This document shows, piece after piece, positions 1 through 12,975 of a stretch of 64,000 nucleotides of DNA. How positions within the stretch are numbered: position 1 is the first letter of the stretch; each line of letters opens with the position of its first letter. The stretch comes from Dipteris shenzhenensis (Eukaryota > Polypodiophyta > Polypodiopsida > Gleicheniales), in the NCBI GenBank assembly GCA_047967505.1, contig CM106538.1; one strand, given 5' to 3'. The position numbers and the translations under genes are program-made. The notes beneath the pieces are model-generated. The model saw nothing but the letters and a program-made list of their open reading frames with translations. It ran no database searches and was not told where the DNA came from.

Positions 1-938
1 GTTTACAAACAGCTCTATTTCCAAAAACCTTTTTCAGTCCGTGTGTTGGACCTAGTGATTGAGACCACGGTTTCCAAAACCGTCTGTCCCATTGCGTTTC
101 GGACGCCCAAAAACCCCTACCTGTCAATTCTTGCACGATTCGGTGGAGGATTTTCAGAGTTAGAGATCTCTGTGTATTCGATTTCGTCTCTCTGTTATGA
201 ATTTTTTCATTCTAAGGTTTTGAAACCTTAGATTTATGCCACATGGCAATGGATAAGTGTTGACTCCCATTTCTCACTCATCGGTTGGGATTTTGGAGTT
301 CTGGCAGAAGAGAGATATTTGCAGATTTTCTTGCTGAGTCCGATTATGCAATGGTGCCCATGTTTTGAGGCATCTCAAGTTCTATTTTTAGTAGCAGTCA
401 TTACCGTGGGACTATGATTTCTTGAGCATACCTTATGCAGATCACTCTGGTTGCAATTTGAGCAGTGTGCGCTCATTCGTGGTATGCATTGGGTTGCAGT
501 GGATGATTTATAGGCCATTTGGATGCATTGCGGTCCTTATTGGATGCGTTGATAGGCCCAAATTGCCTTGTGGGATGCTATTTTTTATGGACCCTTTGCA
601 CATGTATGCTATTTTATGCTGAGGGACAGCTTTGACACATTGTAGGTGATGCACTGATAGTGCTATGCTCTCTTGGATGAGATATTATTGATGCATATGC
701 TAGTGGACGGTGTTTATGCTTGAGTCATTTGGCACTTATTGGCATTTTCTTTTGGGCCAGATTTGCTCATATGGATGCATAGTATATGCACATGAGTCAG
801 ATGCATCTTTTGATACTTTGAGCTTTGAGTTTTGGTGATATTTCACTCTATTGTGGCATACACATTTGGGTGCACCTGGTATTTGGTGTGATTCTCTCTT
901 GCAGGCACTAGCATTTGTGATTTTGTTTCATTTGCATC
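1..938 (+). other. Region upstream of the first copia polyprotein
   Basis: No convincing coding sequence. The stretch is T/G-rich and leads directly into the copia start codon at 939, so it is most likely leader and perhaps part of a 5' LTR whose beginning lies left of the window. I looked for the usual plant copia primer-binding site (TGGTATCAGAGC) and did not find it. I also found no copy of this sequence after 4964, so I cannot delimit an LTR. Confidence 0.4.
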
Positions 939-3900
939 ATGGCATCCTCTTCCATGTTTGAAAAGGAGTTTTTCAGCATTAAAAAGTTTGATGGGACAAA
1001 CTTTTCTTTGTGGAAAGAACAAATAAGGGATATGCTTATTCAAAAGAAGTAGATTAAACCCTTGGTAGGGATTGAAGCTAAGCCTACAAATATGTCTGAG
1101 GATGATTGGAATGAGTTGGATGAATTAGCAAAGTCTACTATTAGACTTCATCTTGCAGAGTCAGTTTATTTCATAGTAGTAAATGAGCAGACTACGGAAG
1201 ATTTGTGGAAGAAACTGTGTGCCACTTATGAGAAGAAAATTGCCTCTAATAAAGTTTACCTCATGAAGAGGTTGTTTGATCTGCAGATGAAGGAAGGGGT
1301 CTCCATTGCTTCTCACTTGAATGAATTCAATATTATTTTCAGCCAGCTTCAGGCTCAGAAGATGAATTTTGATGTGGAGACTAAGGCAATATTTCTCTTA
1401 TGTTCATTGCCATCCTCATGGGATACCTTCCGTATAGCTGTCAGTAACTCTGCACATGGTGGAGTACTGAAATATGATGATGTTGTGGGTAGCTTGTTGG
1501 CCGAGGAGATTAGACGGAAGTCTATGGATGGCAACAAGCAGGATGCAGCTTTAAATGTGCAGAGGGGCAGATCACAGTTCATGGGGAAGTCCCAAGAAAG
1601 AGGGAAGTCACGTAGCAAATCCAGGGCACGAAACATTGAGTGTTACCACTGTGGCAAGAAGGGCCATATGAAAAAGGATTGCTACAAGCTAAAAAGAGAG
1701 CAAAAGGATAAGAAAAAGAATGCAAATTGGGGTGCAAATCAAAAGGAAGAGAGTCCAAGGGAGGACAAAGGAAAAGTGAAGATCGAGGAGATCAATGCAG
1801 TCACACATGATAGTGACAATGACGTTCTCTTCATGTCTAGTTTATCTGTAGAGTTGCTTACCACTTCAGATGATGCATATTCCCAGGATTGGATTTTGGA
1901 TTCTGGTGCTTCATTCCATGTTACTCCCCATAGGGAATGGTTCTCCACTTATGACAGTGGAAAGACAAGTTGTGTGCATCTTGGAAATGACTATGCATGT
2001 GACATAGTGGGAGCAGGTGACATAAAGTTTTCTTTTGCAAATGGGTCTGCATTTGTTTTGAAACATGTGAGACATGTGCCTAAGCTGACCAAGAGTCTTA
2101 TTTCAGTGGGTCAGCTAGATGATGCTGGTTTTCACACCACTTTTGGCTTTCAGAGTTGGAAAATTCAGAAGGGCTCTATGCTTTTGGCCAGGGGTGCCAA
2201 GTGTGGGACTTTGTATCCCTTACATGTATCAGGGGTATTTGATCATGTTGTTGCAATAACCGAGCAGCCAAGCACTTCTTTGTGGCATTGCAGGTTGGGG
2301 AACATGAGCCAGAATGGAATGAAACTCTTATGCCATTTGGGTTATGTACCGCATTTGAGTTTCTGTGATTTTGAATTTTGTGAGCATTGTCTCTATGGGA
2401 AGCAGACTAAATCAGCCCATAAAAGAAGGGGAAAGAAAGAGTTTGAAAAGCTTGATTTGGTGCATTCAGACGTATGTGGTCCCATGCCTACACGGTCATT
2501 AGGCGGGGCTGAATACTATGTGACATTCATTGATGATGCAACTAGGAAAGTGTGGGCTTATGCTATAGCTCGAAAGAGTGATGTGTTCCAGGTATTTCAG
2601 AAATGGCTGGCCTTGGTTGAGAATCAGTCAGGTAGAATGCTTAAATGCCTATGGACTGACAATGGTGGAGAGTATCTCTCTCATGACTTTTAGCATTTCT
2701 GTGATACACGTGGGATTAAGAGGGAGCTCACATCCCCTCGTACTCCAGAGCAAAATCCAATTGCAAAAAAGATGAACCGTACCATTCAAGAAAGGTTGCA
2801 ATGCATGCTTTCCAATGCAAGTCTTTCTGGTGGTTTTTGGGCTGAGGCAATGAAGACTGCAGTACATGTGATCAATAGATCACCTAGTAAGAGTTTGGAT
2901 GGTGGTATTCCTGAAGAGGCATGGAGTGGCAAGAAGCCCTCTTACTCTCATTTGCATATATTTGGGTGTGAGGCATATGCACATGTGCCAAAAGAGCTTC
3001 GAAAGAAGCTAGATCCTAAGTCTAGGAAATGCATCTTTCTGGGTTATGGTGAAAGTGGAGAGATGGGCTATCGTCTCTGGGATCCAGAAGCAAAGAAGAT
3101 CATACGTAGCCATGATGTAGTCTTCAATGAGAAAAAGATGCATAAGGCACCCATGAGGGATGTGGAGATGAGGAGAATCACTTTCCAGGATGTGAATCCA
3201 CCTGCATATGTTGATAGACAGCAAGTTGTCCATGCACCAAATGTGCAAGAAATGGTACCACCAAGTACTCCCACAGGTATACAATCAAGGGTAGATGATG
3301 GATTATCTATTGGTGGAAATGATGAGCCAAATGTTGCTGATATGCAGGTGAAACAACAAGCTAAAATGCCCTTGAGAAGATCTTCTAGAGTGTCTAGACC
3401 GCCTGATAAGTTTGTTCCAGGGGTAGACTATGTGATGCTTACTGATTGCGGGGAGCCTTCTTGCTACAAAGAGGCTATGATGCGCGAGGATCAACGCAAG
3501 TGGGAGTATGCTATATGCAATCAGAGATGAGTTCACTTATGAAGAATAAGACTTGGGACTTGGTTTCTTTGCCACATGGAAAGAAAGCATTGCCATGTAA
3601 ATGGGTCTACAAGATGAAGGTCACAGGTGATGATGTGCCTAGGTACAAGGCCCGTTTGGTTGCTAAAGGGTTCAAGCAAGAGAAGGGTGTGGACTTTGAT
3701 GAGATATTCTCTCCAGTTGTGAAGATGACCACACTTAGATGCATGCTTGGACTAGTGGCAGCAGAGGATATGGAGCTTATGCAGATGGATGTCAAGACAG
3801 CTTTCTTGCATGGGGATTTGCATGAGGAAATTTACATGGTGCAACCGGAAGGCTTTAAAGAAAAGGGCAAAGAGCATTTAGTTTGCAAGTTGAAGAAGAG

Positions 3901-4964
3901 TCTCTATGGTCTTAAGCAAGCGCCTAGAGAATGGTATAAGAAGTTTGATGCTTTCATTCGGTCCCAGGGTTTTAGAAGGAGTGAAATTGATCACTGCCTC
4001 TACGCTAAAAGAGCTAAGGATAATAGCCTGATAATCTTGGCACTATATGTGGATGATATGTTATTGGCTAGCAAGAATACCTATGAGCTAGATGCATCAA
4101 AGGCGAAGTTGCATGAGGCCTTTGATATGAAGGATTTGGGACTTGCAGGTCATATTCTTGGTATGCGCATCACGCGTGATCGGAGTAGGAAACTCCTTTG
4201 GCTTTCACAAAAAGAGTATATTATAAAAGTATTGCAGTGTTTCAATATGGAGGGGGGGAAGGCAATGAGTACTCCATTGCCTCCATATGTGAAACTGAGT
4301 CATACAGATAGTCCCAAATCAAATGAGGAAAGGGCCATGATGGCCAAGGTTCCTTCTGCATTAGCAGTTGGGAGTCTTATGTATGCTATGATAGCTACTA
4401 GACCAGACATTGCATTTGCAATGGGAGTTGTTAGCCGGTATATGGCTAATCCAGGAAAGAGGCATTGGGAGGCAGTTAAGTGCATCATGAGGTACATGAA
4501 GGGTACCAAGGAGATGTGCATCTGCTTTGGTAGAGGAGACGCGTGTACTTGGGTACACAGATTCAGACTATGCAGGGCATGTGGATAGTAGGAGATCCAC
4601 TTCTGGTTATGTGTTCACCTTTGCAGGTGGTGCAGTGTCATGGATGTCTCGCGCACAGAAGTGCATTGCTTTGTCTACCATAGAGGCTGAGTATGTTGTA
4701 GCCATAGAGGGTTGCAAGGAGGCTATATGGCTTGATCAACTAGTGGGAGATTTGGGGATTCATACAGGTGTACCGACATTGCATAGTGATTCCATGAGTG
4801 CTATACAGCTAGCACGGAATCCGGTCTTTCATGCAAAGACCAAACACATTGAGGTCAGGTACCATTTCATCAGGGAGGTACTTGAGGACAAGCGCATAGA
4901 GCTTGTCAAGGTTCATACATATGATAACCCTGCAGATATGCTGATGAAGAGTCTACCTAGTTAG
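939..4964 (+). pseudogene. Ty1/copia gag-pol polyprotein, broken by stops and frameshifts
   Basis: Single polyprotein in copia order. Gag comes first, starting at the ATG at 939, with a CCHC knuckle (CYHCGKKGHMKKDC, from about 1641). An aspartic protease follows (WILDSGASFHV, about 1890). Then come integrase (about 2380-2960), reverse transcriptase (YVDD near 4045) and RNase H (from about 4545; DSDYAGHVDSRRSTSGY, LSTIEAEY). The product would be used for RNA-primed copy and insertion of the element. Breaks seen: an in-frame TAG at 1050-1052; a second TAG at 2691-2693 inside integrase; a 2-bp insertion near 3510 before RT; and another frameshift near 4530 before RNase H. Both TAGs fit CAG to TAG. 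Domain order (integrase before RT) identifies copia rather than gypsy. No polypurine tract or 3' LTR follows the final stop; unrelated sequence begins at 4986. Confidence 0.93.
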
Positions 4965-4985
4965 CGGTTTGAGTATTGTTGTGTA

Positions 4986-7499
4986 TTGATGGCCAATAAA
5001 GCAAAAGGTTTCAGAAGTGATGTCTCATCTGGAGTGGATAAATTCAAGGAGCACAAAGAGTTCGAAAGTGTTGGCTTATCAAACATGGATGGCATGGATA
5101 TTGACTCAAATGGTCCGAAGATTACTTCAAGGGCTAGAATGAAATCAACAAAGGACTATTCGGTATTTGAATTTGACAGCAATGATAAGATAAACAATGC
5201 AACATCCCATGAAAACATGGTGACAAATAAATTCAACGGGGAGAAGTGTAGAATTTCCAAAAACTTGGATGTACAGAAGAAACCAACAAAAGACTATTCG
5301 GTATTTAACTTTGATGGTAGTAAGATGAAGGATGCAACATCCCATGAAAATAAAGTGACAAATAAATTTGATAAGGAGAAGTGTACAAACATACAGAAGA
5401 AACGGACATACATATGATCGAAAAGAAAGCGAGTCCAGGCAGATGTAGAAAAGCAACCAAAGAGAATAAGAGTATTTAATGAAGATGTTATGCTAAAAGC
5501 AATGTGATCTACATGTTGCAAGCGAAGTTGTATGCATTCCATTAACTTACTTGACATCAAGGGATGTAGAGAATAGGTGTGGCATTAGAAGAGGGAGCAA
5601 AAGAAATGAATACCTACTCACGAGGCTCTCTTGCTTTCTGGTAAATGATACGAAAAAGCCAAATTTCAAACAACAGATAAAGCCTCGTATAAATGGAAAA
5701 AGTATTTGTAATAATTCATATCTCATTACTACAGGATTATCACATGGCACAAATTGGGATTTGGCAAACAAAGCAAAGTATGGAGTAAAGTTTAACATTC
5801 ATGGACACACAGGAAGGCCCAAAACAAGAGCCTCAATAGTCTCGGCAATAGCAATTTTAAAAGACTACATTCATGAAAATGCTTTACCTCAACCCCATCT
5901 ATTTGAAATGAATCATCTGATAGGTTTGACAAAAAAAGAAGTGTTTAAGTCTATTGGAGAAATACAAAGGCAAAGAGGGCATGCTCTAACATCTTTTCAC
6001 AATTTGTATACTCTTTGGAAGAAGATCTTTGTATATGTTAAAATCCCAAAAAGGCAAAAAATATCAAAGTGCAGTGATTGTGATGATCTAAAGCAAGCAC
6101 TCAAGAGTGCAACCTCTCCAGAACAAAGAGAATCATACAAAAAAAAAGAGAATTTTATCATGGACTGGTTCGGCATTCTAGACTAAAATATGCATTTTTG
6201 AAGGAGCAAGCTATTTCTCATCCAAATGAGTACATGTGCGTTATTGTAGATGGTATGGATCAGAACACAACATCATTACCTCGATTCATAAATACTCGAA
6301 CTAAGCTACAAGGAAAATACTTTTTGAAGACACATCTATGTGGAGTGTTAGTGCATGGATTTAAGTTTTTTGCAGGCATATGGATTGATTCCTTGCACCT
6401 ACATGATAGCAATCAAGTTGTAACGTCAGTTATGAAGGCAATTCACAGTGTACATGTAGAAAAAGGTCACCTACTAGCAAATTTGAGAATACAAGTAGAC
6501 AATTGCAGACGAGAGAATAAGAATGTACTCTTTTTTGCATTTTGCTCAATGCTAATCGCTGATCGAATCTTCAATGAGATTGAAGTTGGGTTTTTGTTGG
6601 TTGGACACACACATGAGGATATCGATCAGGTTTTTAGCACAATATCAAGAGAGCTAAAACACAAGGACATGGAGACGATGGATGACTTGATAAGAAAATG
6701 TGGGAGGCAAGTTGGTGGCCACAAGGAAGGTATAGTATGCTCCATGGTTAAAAGGATGTTTGATTGGAAGAGCTTTATTCTACCTTTCATACAAAAAGGT
6801 GGTGATGCCCTGCTTGGTGGTCATAGCGCTCCACACTGCTTTCATTTTTTCTTAAAGGATGAAAACCAGTGATACAGTGGCAACACTATTCTCATGATGA
6901 TATGGGAACCCGAAGAACCTTACTATCTCTTAGCTTCAATCCCGAGCAAAGAAATACATCCAATATGGGCTCCTATAAAAGAATTTAGCGAGAAATCTAA
7001 AGGTGAAATAGAAGGCTTAAAATCTTTTATTGCATACAAAGAGGAAATGCTTCGTAGATTTCCTAACTGGGAGACCTCTTGGAAGGAACACACTACTGTT
7101 ATAATTAAGAAGACCTATCAATTGATAAAGGACCTTGAGAAAATGCGAGCAGATGATGCCAAGGCAAAACGACCTTTATTTTGGCCAAATGTTGGTAACG
7201 ACTTGCACCCAACTCCCACGTCCATATTGTGGTCTAAGGAAGAGAGAGTTTATGCCGTAAGTAGACATAGACATCCACTGTTTTATTGCAGTTCATCGAC
7301 CATCGGACGATGAGCATGAGAATGTTAAGTTCTGGGTTGCAAAAGTGGTGGATGTGACCATGGATGACAAGGGAAAAGTTGCAACATTTATAGCACTATG
7401 GTATGAGCCAAGGGGTAGGAAGGAGAACCACGATAACAATACACTGTATATTAGTTTTTTGAAGAAGGAATGGGTTCCAAACCATGAGAGCTTTCCATA
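4986..7499 (+). pseudogene. Decayed DDE-type transposase-like gene (DUF7869-like)
   Basis: The pieces read as one long protein. An N-terminal region to about 5417 carries a duplicated segment. It is followed by a basic stretch (SKRKRV), a cysteine motif (CCKRSCMHSINLLD, about 5515) and a long domain from 5551 to 6872. That domain has three spaced acidic motifs: VDGMDQ (about 6246), QVDNCRRENKN (about 6494) and GHTHEDIDQVF (about 6602). This is the layout of an RNase H-fold nuclease, and I recall it from plant and animal proteins carrying a DUF7869-type domain; that family name is tentative. Breaks: stops near 5415, 5505 and 5575; a one-base shift near 6175; TGA at 6870-6872; a shift near 7260. 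The C-terminal tail (VKFWVAKVVDV, near 7340) ends at 7499. The start is set by the first codon after the copia stop and is uncertain. Confidence 0.7.
5146..5386 (+). repeat. Internal tandem duplication, period about 138 bp
   Basis: Two copies (about 5146-5250 and 5284-5386) lie inside the N-terminal coding part of the transposase-like gene. Both encode TKDYSVF, ATSHEN and VTNKF in the same order and spacing, so the duplication kept the reading frame. Confidence 0.8.
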
Positions 7500-8785
7500 G
7501 AGACAGTCATAGTATATTGGAAATCAAGGACAAAGAAAACAAGAAAGCACATGGGATATGATGTAGAAGAAAAAATAAGAATACCGCTACCCATTATTTT
7601 GCACATTATAGAGTTTTTGAAGATGCTCGCTAAGGAGGAAGTAGAAGGAGATAGCACAAATGAAGAATGCCCATGACAATACCATTCAAGCATCCAAGCA
7701 ACAAGTGACGATGAATTGGACATTCAAACAAACTAGTTACCTATTTGTACTTAACACATTTGTAAAGGCAGAATTGAGTTATTGAAAAGGCTGCGTGTCA
7801 GACTCCTTTGTACAAAGACTCCAAGAGCAATATTTCTTGTAAACATATGACATTGTAAAATTGCAAGCATAGCTATTACTATTTTTGGAGCACATTTAAA
7901 GAGTCTTCTATGCCTCTTGTCTATTTTAACCTTTAAATTTTTTGGGCCTTTAAGAGTGTTATAGTTTTCTACATCAAATTTTAGGTGCATTCTTTTGGAT
8001 TTAATTATATTAATAAGTCTTTATTTTGAAAGTGATTTTTCATGGATTTAAATTAATAACTCATGATTTTTTAAAACGTGAATAGGATTGTTAAAAAGAA
8101 GAAGTACAAAAGTAGGATTTTATCGAAATTTTTGCATTAGTAGTGCACCATTATAGAGAGAGATTGCGAAATTTATTGTGTGGAAATGATAGTGCCAAAA
8201 AGTGAACTTTTGATTCTCGAATGATATTCTCATAAACTTTTCAATTGGGAAGGATTTTTGGGATTATTCCAAGAGTAGACATATGAGTCCAAAATTAATG
8301 AAATAAGTGTTGTATATGAAGTTCATAATTGTGGACCTAGCCTAGATATGCATTTTACTTCGCCTACTTGTGGTCTAACTGAAAGAAGATACTCAACATG
8401 TTGTAGCTTGCTTAAAGCTATACCCTACACCAACACACACTACACTAGAGGGGGGGGAACAATATCAATGGTCCTTGCTATGGATCCGTGAGATGACGGC
8501 GGTCCCTAAGGCTTCATGACACATGAGCTTACACATGTCCTTTCACATCATAAGGCACGTCTTGGGAACTTGGTTGTTTTGGTATTTGTTGATGTTTCCA
8601 AGCTATTACCTTTCAAGCCATTTGAGGCTGCAATGTATAAGGCAATGGAATGCGATGCTGAAGGCAGCTTGTTGGCTTGCCATTCTCTCTAAATGCTTTC
8701 TTGCTGTGTCACCCTCTCTCTCTTTTATAGTCAGTATCACCCTTTAGTTTAAGTGACTAGTTGGTTGTCATGTAAGTGGTGGAAG
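7500..8785. other. AT-rich stretch without a recognisable gene
   Basis: I see only short chance reading frames here. An A/T-rich part (7,700-8,350) is followed by a run of G at about 8,449-8,456 and non-coding sequence up to the gypsy gag relic. No inverted repeats or LTR ends were recognised. Confidence 0.6.
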
Positions 8786-9424
8786 ATGCCAGGCATATTC
8801 ATGGAGTTTGAGAACAATGAGCAGCAATCTCCTTCACATATCATCACACCGGAAGTTCTAGCCACTCTACTGTAAGAACTTGTGCAATCCAATATACACT
8901 TTGCTGATTTGACCGCTAATCACACCAAGCTTTGCATTTAGGACATGCCTCCAAAGTCCATCCTAAAACTTGATCTGGTACTTTTGAAGAAGATATTTAC
9001 CTTGGAGTACCACCATTGGTTAGCCAAACAAAAAGTAGAAGAGATCAAGTACTCTTTCCAAGGGTTGGCAGCAGCCTGGTACCAACAACTTGATAATAGT
9101 ATTAAGCACTCGTGGGTACATCTGGTTCATGTATTGACGACAGCTTTTGACAACACAAACACCGTAAAGGATGCACTCACTCAGTTATAAGATCTTGAAT
9201 AGCTGTCGACTGATAGTGTTTTCCAACTCGGTGTTGGCATGCAACTAACTCATTTGTTGATGTGTGTTTATCCAAATATGGTGGAAGATATCAATCTTTT
9301 TTTCTTGTGGCGGAGACTCAACTCAAATGTTTCCCAAAGAATGCAAAATCAAGGACCAAAGACATTGAATGAGACATTGACCAATGGACATAGATCATGT
9401 CCAAAATGCATAGAATTTCCATAA
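8786..9424 (+). pseudogene. LTR-retrotransposon gag relic (Ty3/gypsy-like)
   Basis: One reading frame from the ATG at 8786 to 9424, interrupted by four stops, keeps a retrotransposon gag pattern. A capsid-type core has a W-Y-L pattern (LAAAWYQQL, about 9070). A downstream part carries DINLFFLWRRL and a QNQGPKTLNETL-like segment typical of plant gypsy gag. No zinc knuckle, protease or pol follows. The stops are TAA or TAG, and at least one (codon after GAA near 9199) would be CAG before decay. The family call rests on the gag pattern only, so a related non-autonomous element is possible. Confidence 0.6.
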
Positions 9425-9578
9425 AATTCCCCATCGGCGAAGTTGACCTGAATCTATTTCCGTTCGAGCCAAATTACCAGACTGTGACCATCATGGCAGA
9501 CCTTGTTTCTTTTAATGCAGCAAATACAGCTCATTCGCAAATATTGTAGAATGCTTCAACCTCTGCGAAATTCTCAAA

Positions 9579-10232
9579 TCACAGATTTGATCTCTTCCAA
9601 GTTCTTGGTTTTGGGAAAAGATCAATTTTCTCAAGTGGCACTGCCTTTGCTGCATCAGTGGCTTTCTCTTGTAGAAAAGTCACCTTATGAGACATCTGCT
9701 TATCATATTGCTCAAAAATCCCTTTGAGGGCAAATGCCATCAAGTGCATTGCAACTCCAACGGACTGAGATGAAAATTGGGATTTTCCATCCACACAATT
9801 CTTCATGTTGGTTAACACGCTCTTGGAGATCACCCTTGAGAAAGATACATCACATCCTTTCAGTTGCTCTACTGCTACTTGAACCTACAAGAACTTGTAG
9901 GTTCCTCTCGTATCAGGAAAGAAGTGAATGGTCTTCTTCACCATATCTTAGAGGTCTATTGGCAAGCTCAAAATCTTAACTCCACCATCTTTACTAATCT
10001 GAGCGTTGGGGTATACATCTAGAATATCCTGTCTCTTCCACTGCTTCTTGAAAAAGTGTGCTTGCAATCTTCCTAGAGCATTTTCAATCATGCTTTCATT
10101 GATGGTAATCTTCTGACCTTGATAGACTAGTTGCCTCTCCTTCTCGTTCACCTCCTGTACCAACCTGGTGAAGTTTTGGAGAGCATCCAAATTGGGCTTT
10201 TGAAGAGTGAGAGAGGAGCTCCCATATGTCAC
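9579..10232 (-). pseudogene. Unknown reading-frame relic on the minus strand
   Basis: Two open segments (10232-9948 and 9833-9579) lie in the same frame and are separated by two stops only (TAA near 9945, TAG near 9895). Joined, they read as a plausible soluble protein rich in K, E and Q (NEKERQLVYQG, ENALGRLQAHFFKKQ) with no recognisable catalytic motif or membrane segment. I do not recognise the family. It sits between a gypsy gag relic and a truncated copia, so a retroelement origin is likely but unproven. Confidence 0.4.
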
Positions 10233-10356
10233 AATTTCAAGATCAAGGGAGCAATGGCTCTCACACTGTGCTGCAGAGGGGGAGGAAATTTTGTATGAGG
10301 AGCTCTCAAACTATGCAGGGTCCATTACGAGAGGGGATAGAAGTTGCAAGAAGAGT

Positions 10357-10540
10357 GCAAGGGAGATAGAAATGGTTGAGAGGGATAGAAGATGAAATAT
10401 GAAGGAAATGGAATAGTGGAGGCTTGAGTTTGTGGTCCAATAGCAAGGGAGAAAGAAATGGTCGAGAGAGATAGAAGATGAAACATTGAAGGAAATGGAA
10501 TAGTGAAGGCGTGAGTTTGTAGTCCGATTGCAAGGGAGAT
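10357..10540. repeat. 86-87 bp minisatellite, two copies plus a stub
   Basis: Units start with GCAAGGGAGA at 10357, 10443 and 10530, so the period is 86-87 bp. The two complete units differ at a handful of positions. The array ends about 15 bp before the truncated copia pol begins. Confidence 0.8.
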
Positions 10541-10555
10541 GTTGTTTTTGATTAG

Positions 10556-12594
10556 ATGAGTAGCTGGTATAAACCAGTAAATGTGATGATTGATGTAGAT
10601 GCACAAAATGGTAATGCTGCACAGAATTCACAGCAGCAATCACAAAATATCAGTGGACCTGTAGTGTCCTCTAGCAGTGGTTCACATACTTCGCCATGGA
10701 CAGGCAGATTGAGATCAGGAGAATCTCCTCAAAGCAATGCAGATAGTGGTATGCAGGTATCACAAAAAGGAAAAGAGAAGGTAGATCAGCCCATGTTTGA
10801 TGTGAATGCAGGTCACTCTTATGTGGATGGTGAATCCAGTGGCTCAGAACAGAGCATTGATGATGAGTTGGGTATTCCTTCTATTGTTACACCTGGAGTA
10901 AGGAAGACCATGGATGTTTTGAGAGCACCTGGAAGTGAGACTATTTTGCGCAGGTCTACCAGAGCTAGGTATCTTGTGGATAGGCTGAAATATGATGGAT
11001 TTACAGCCATTCACTATGCCTATATGGTCAAAGTGATACAGCAACCAGAACCCACTTCTTTTGAGCAAGCCATGGGAAATGAAAAATGGGAGAAAGCCAT
11101 GGATGAAGAAATGGATGCCTTGGAAGCAAATGCTACATGGGAATTGGTGCCTTTGCCTAAAGACAAGAATGCAATTGGCTGTAAGTGGGTTTATAGGATC
11201 AAGCACAATACAGAAGGTTCTGTGAACAGATACAAGGCAAGATTAGTTGTCAAGGGGTATGCACAGACATATGGCATTGATTATGAAGAAACATTGAACA
11301 GTCTGGTTGCAAGGATGGCAACTGTAAGAGCAGTCATTGCTATGGCTACATCAAAGGGATGGTCTTTACATCAGATGGATGTAAAGAATGCCTTCTTGCA
11401 TGGTGATTTGCAAGAAGAGGTCTTTATGGAGCAGCCACCATGTTATGTTCGTGCTATTCATCCTGAGTTTGTTTGCAGGTTGAAGAAAGCCTTGTATGGC
11501 TTGAAGCAAGCACCTAGAGCATGGTTTGACAAGATAGGACAGTATCTTATCACTATTGGCTTTCAGATTTCCAAGGCAGATTTCTCACTCTATGTGAGAA
11601 AAACAGAGAAAGATATTATGCTGCTTGTTATTTATGTTGATGATTTGATCATCACAGGTGATAGTGATGAAGATATCCTTCATGTGAAAATGCTATTGAA
11701 GCAGAAGTTTGAGATGAAGGATTTGGGAGAGCTGCATTATTTCTTGGGCATTGAGGTGATTAGATCACCAAGTGGGATACAGCTCTTGCAGAGGCAGTAT
11801 GGATTGGACATGCTGTCCAAATATGGGATGACAGGGTGTAAGCCTATTTCAGTTCCTTTGGAGCAGAATGTGAAGCTGAGCACAGATGCAGGTGAGCTTC
11901 TGGAAGACCCTACTATGTACAGACGCATAGTAGGAAGTTTGATTTATATGACTATTACCGAGCCAGATTTAAGCTATGCTATTGGATTGGTAAGTTAGTT
12001 TATGCAGGCTCCAAGGAAACTGCATTTGGATGCGGCTAGACACATACTCAAGTATGTGAAGTCCACATTGCAGTATGGACTATTTTATGAGGCTGGGGTT
12101 CAGATACAGTTGCATGGATACACTAATGCTGATTGGGCTGGTAGTACTTCTGATAGACGATCTACCAGTGGATATGTGTTCTCTTTTGGGAGTGTTGCAG
12201 TCACCTGGAGCAACAAGAAACAGCCTACAGTTGCCTTGTCGAGCACAGAGGCTGAGTATAGGGGTGCAGCAATGGCTGCATGTGAGGTAGCTTGGTTGCA
12301 TAAGCTACTTTATGATATGCATCAATCTATAGATGGGCCAATTGTCATTTATTGTGACAACATGAGCAGTATACACTTGGCAAATAACCCAGTCTATCAT
12401 GCTAGAACAAAGCACATTGAGGTGCATTATCACTATGTGTGGAAGAAGGTTTTACTAGGTCTTATTAATCTAGTTTATGTCAGCTCAGAGGATCGGGTAG
12501 CTGACATATTCACAAAGGCATTAGGCGCAGAGAAGCTGCATAAGTTCAGAGACCTGCTTGGTGTGCAGGAATTGGGATTGAGCTCGAGGGGGAG
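10556..12594 (+). pseudogene. Ty1/copia pol fragment: RT and RNase H
   Basis: Begins in the integrase-RT linker (LRRSTRARYL) and runs through a complete copia reverse transcriptase (NAFLHGDL about 11390, YVDDLIITGD about 11633) and RNase H (GYTNADWAGS, SSTEAEYRGA, HARTKHIEVHYHY). Gag, protease and integrase are absent, so the 5' half is missing. One in-frame TAG at 11996-11998 (VS*FMQAPR) is the only break in about 2 kb and fits CAG to TAG. The 3' end is natural: a polypurine tract and LTR start follow directly, and the reading frame runs on into the LTR to a TGA at 12634. Confidence 0.93.
12586..12594 (+). other. Polypurine tract of the second copia element
   Basis: GAGGGGGAG directly precedes TGTTGAGATATC, the usual copia arrangement for priming plus-strand synthesis at the edge of the 3' LTR. 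Confidence 0.85.
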
Positions 12595-12975
12595 TGTTGA
12601 GATATCGAGCTCCACTCGTGATATGCCAGGGTGACCGTTGTGCATTTATGTCACCGACTTGTTAGCTGCAGATGCGGTTGGTACACCGCCCACGAATAAT
12701 AGCTGGACGATAGCTATCCTTATCTACTCTAGTTCGTGGCTCAGTTAATATGCCACCTTAGTTAGTTGAGTTTGGTTTGAGACCCACATATAGGGTTCTT
12801 CTATTTCTTTGTACTAGAGTTCTTTTGGCTTTCACAACTAAGAAGAGGAAAATTGTTTTCAACCTCCACCTGTGTGTGTATTCCCCCATTGTGTATGTGA
12901 GAAAGCCGCAAGTGAGACTCCTTCCCTCTCTCCCACTATCTTCACAGGGGGTTCTATCCTACCTAATCTACCTAC
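12595..12975 (+). repeat. 3' LTR of the second copia element, right end uncertain
   Basis: The LTR starts with TGTTGAGATATC right after the polypurine tract. It contains no gene. I could not find a clear matching CA end, and no 5' LTR is present for comparison, so the right boundary is a guess. Confidence 0.55.

Noticed and set aside
1050-2693. Programmed stop-codon readthrough in the first copia element
   Set aside because: Two TAGs plus two frameshifts, and the TAGs fall in gag and integrase rather than at a gag-pol junction; decay is simpler.
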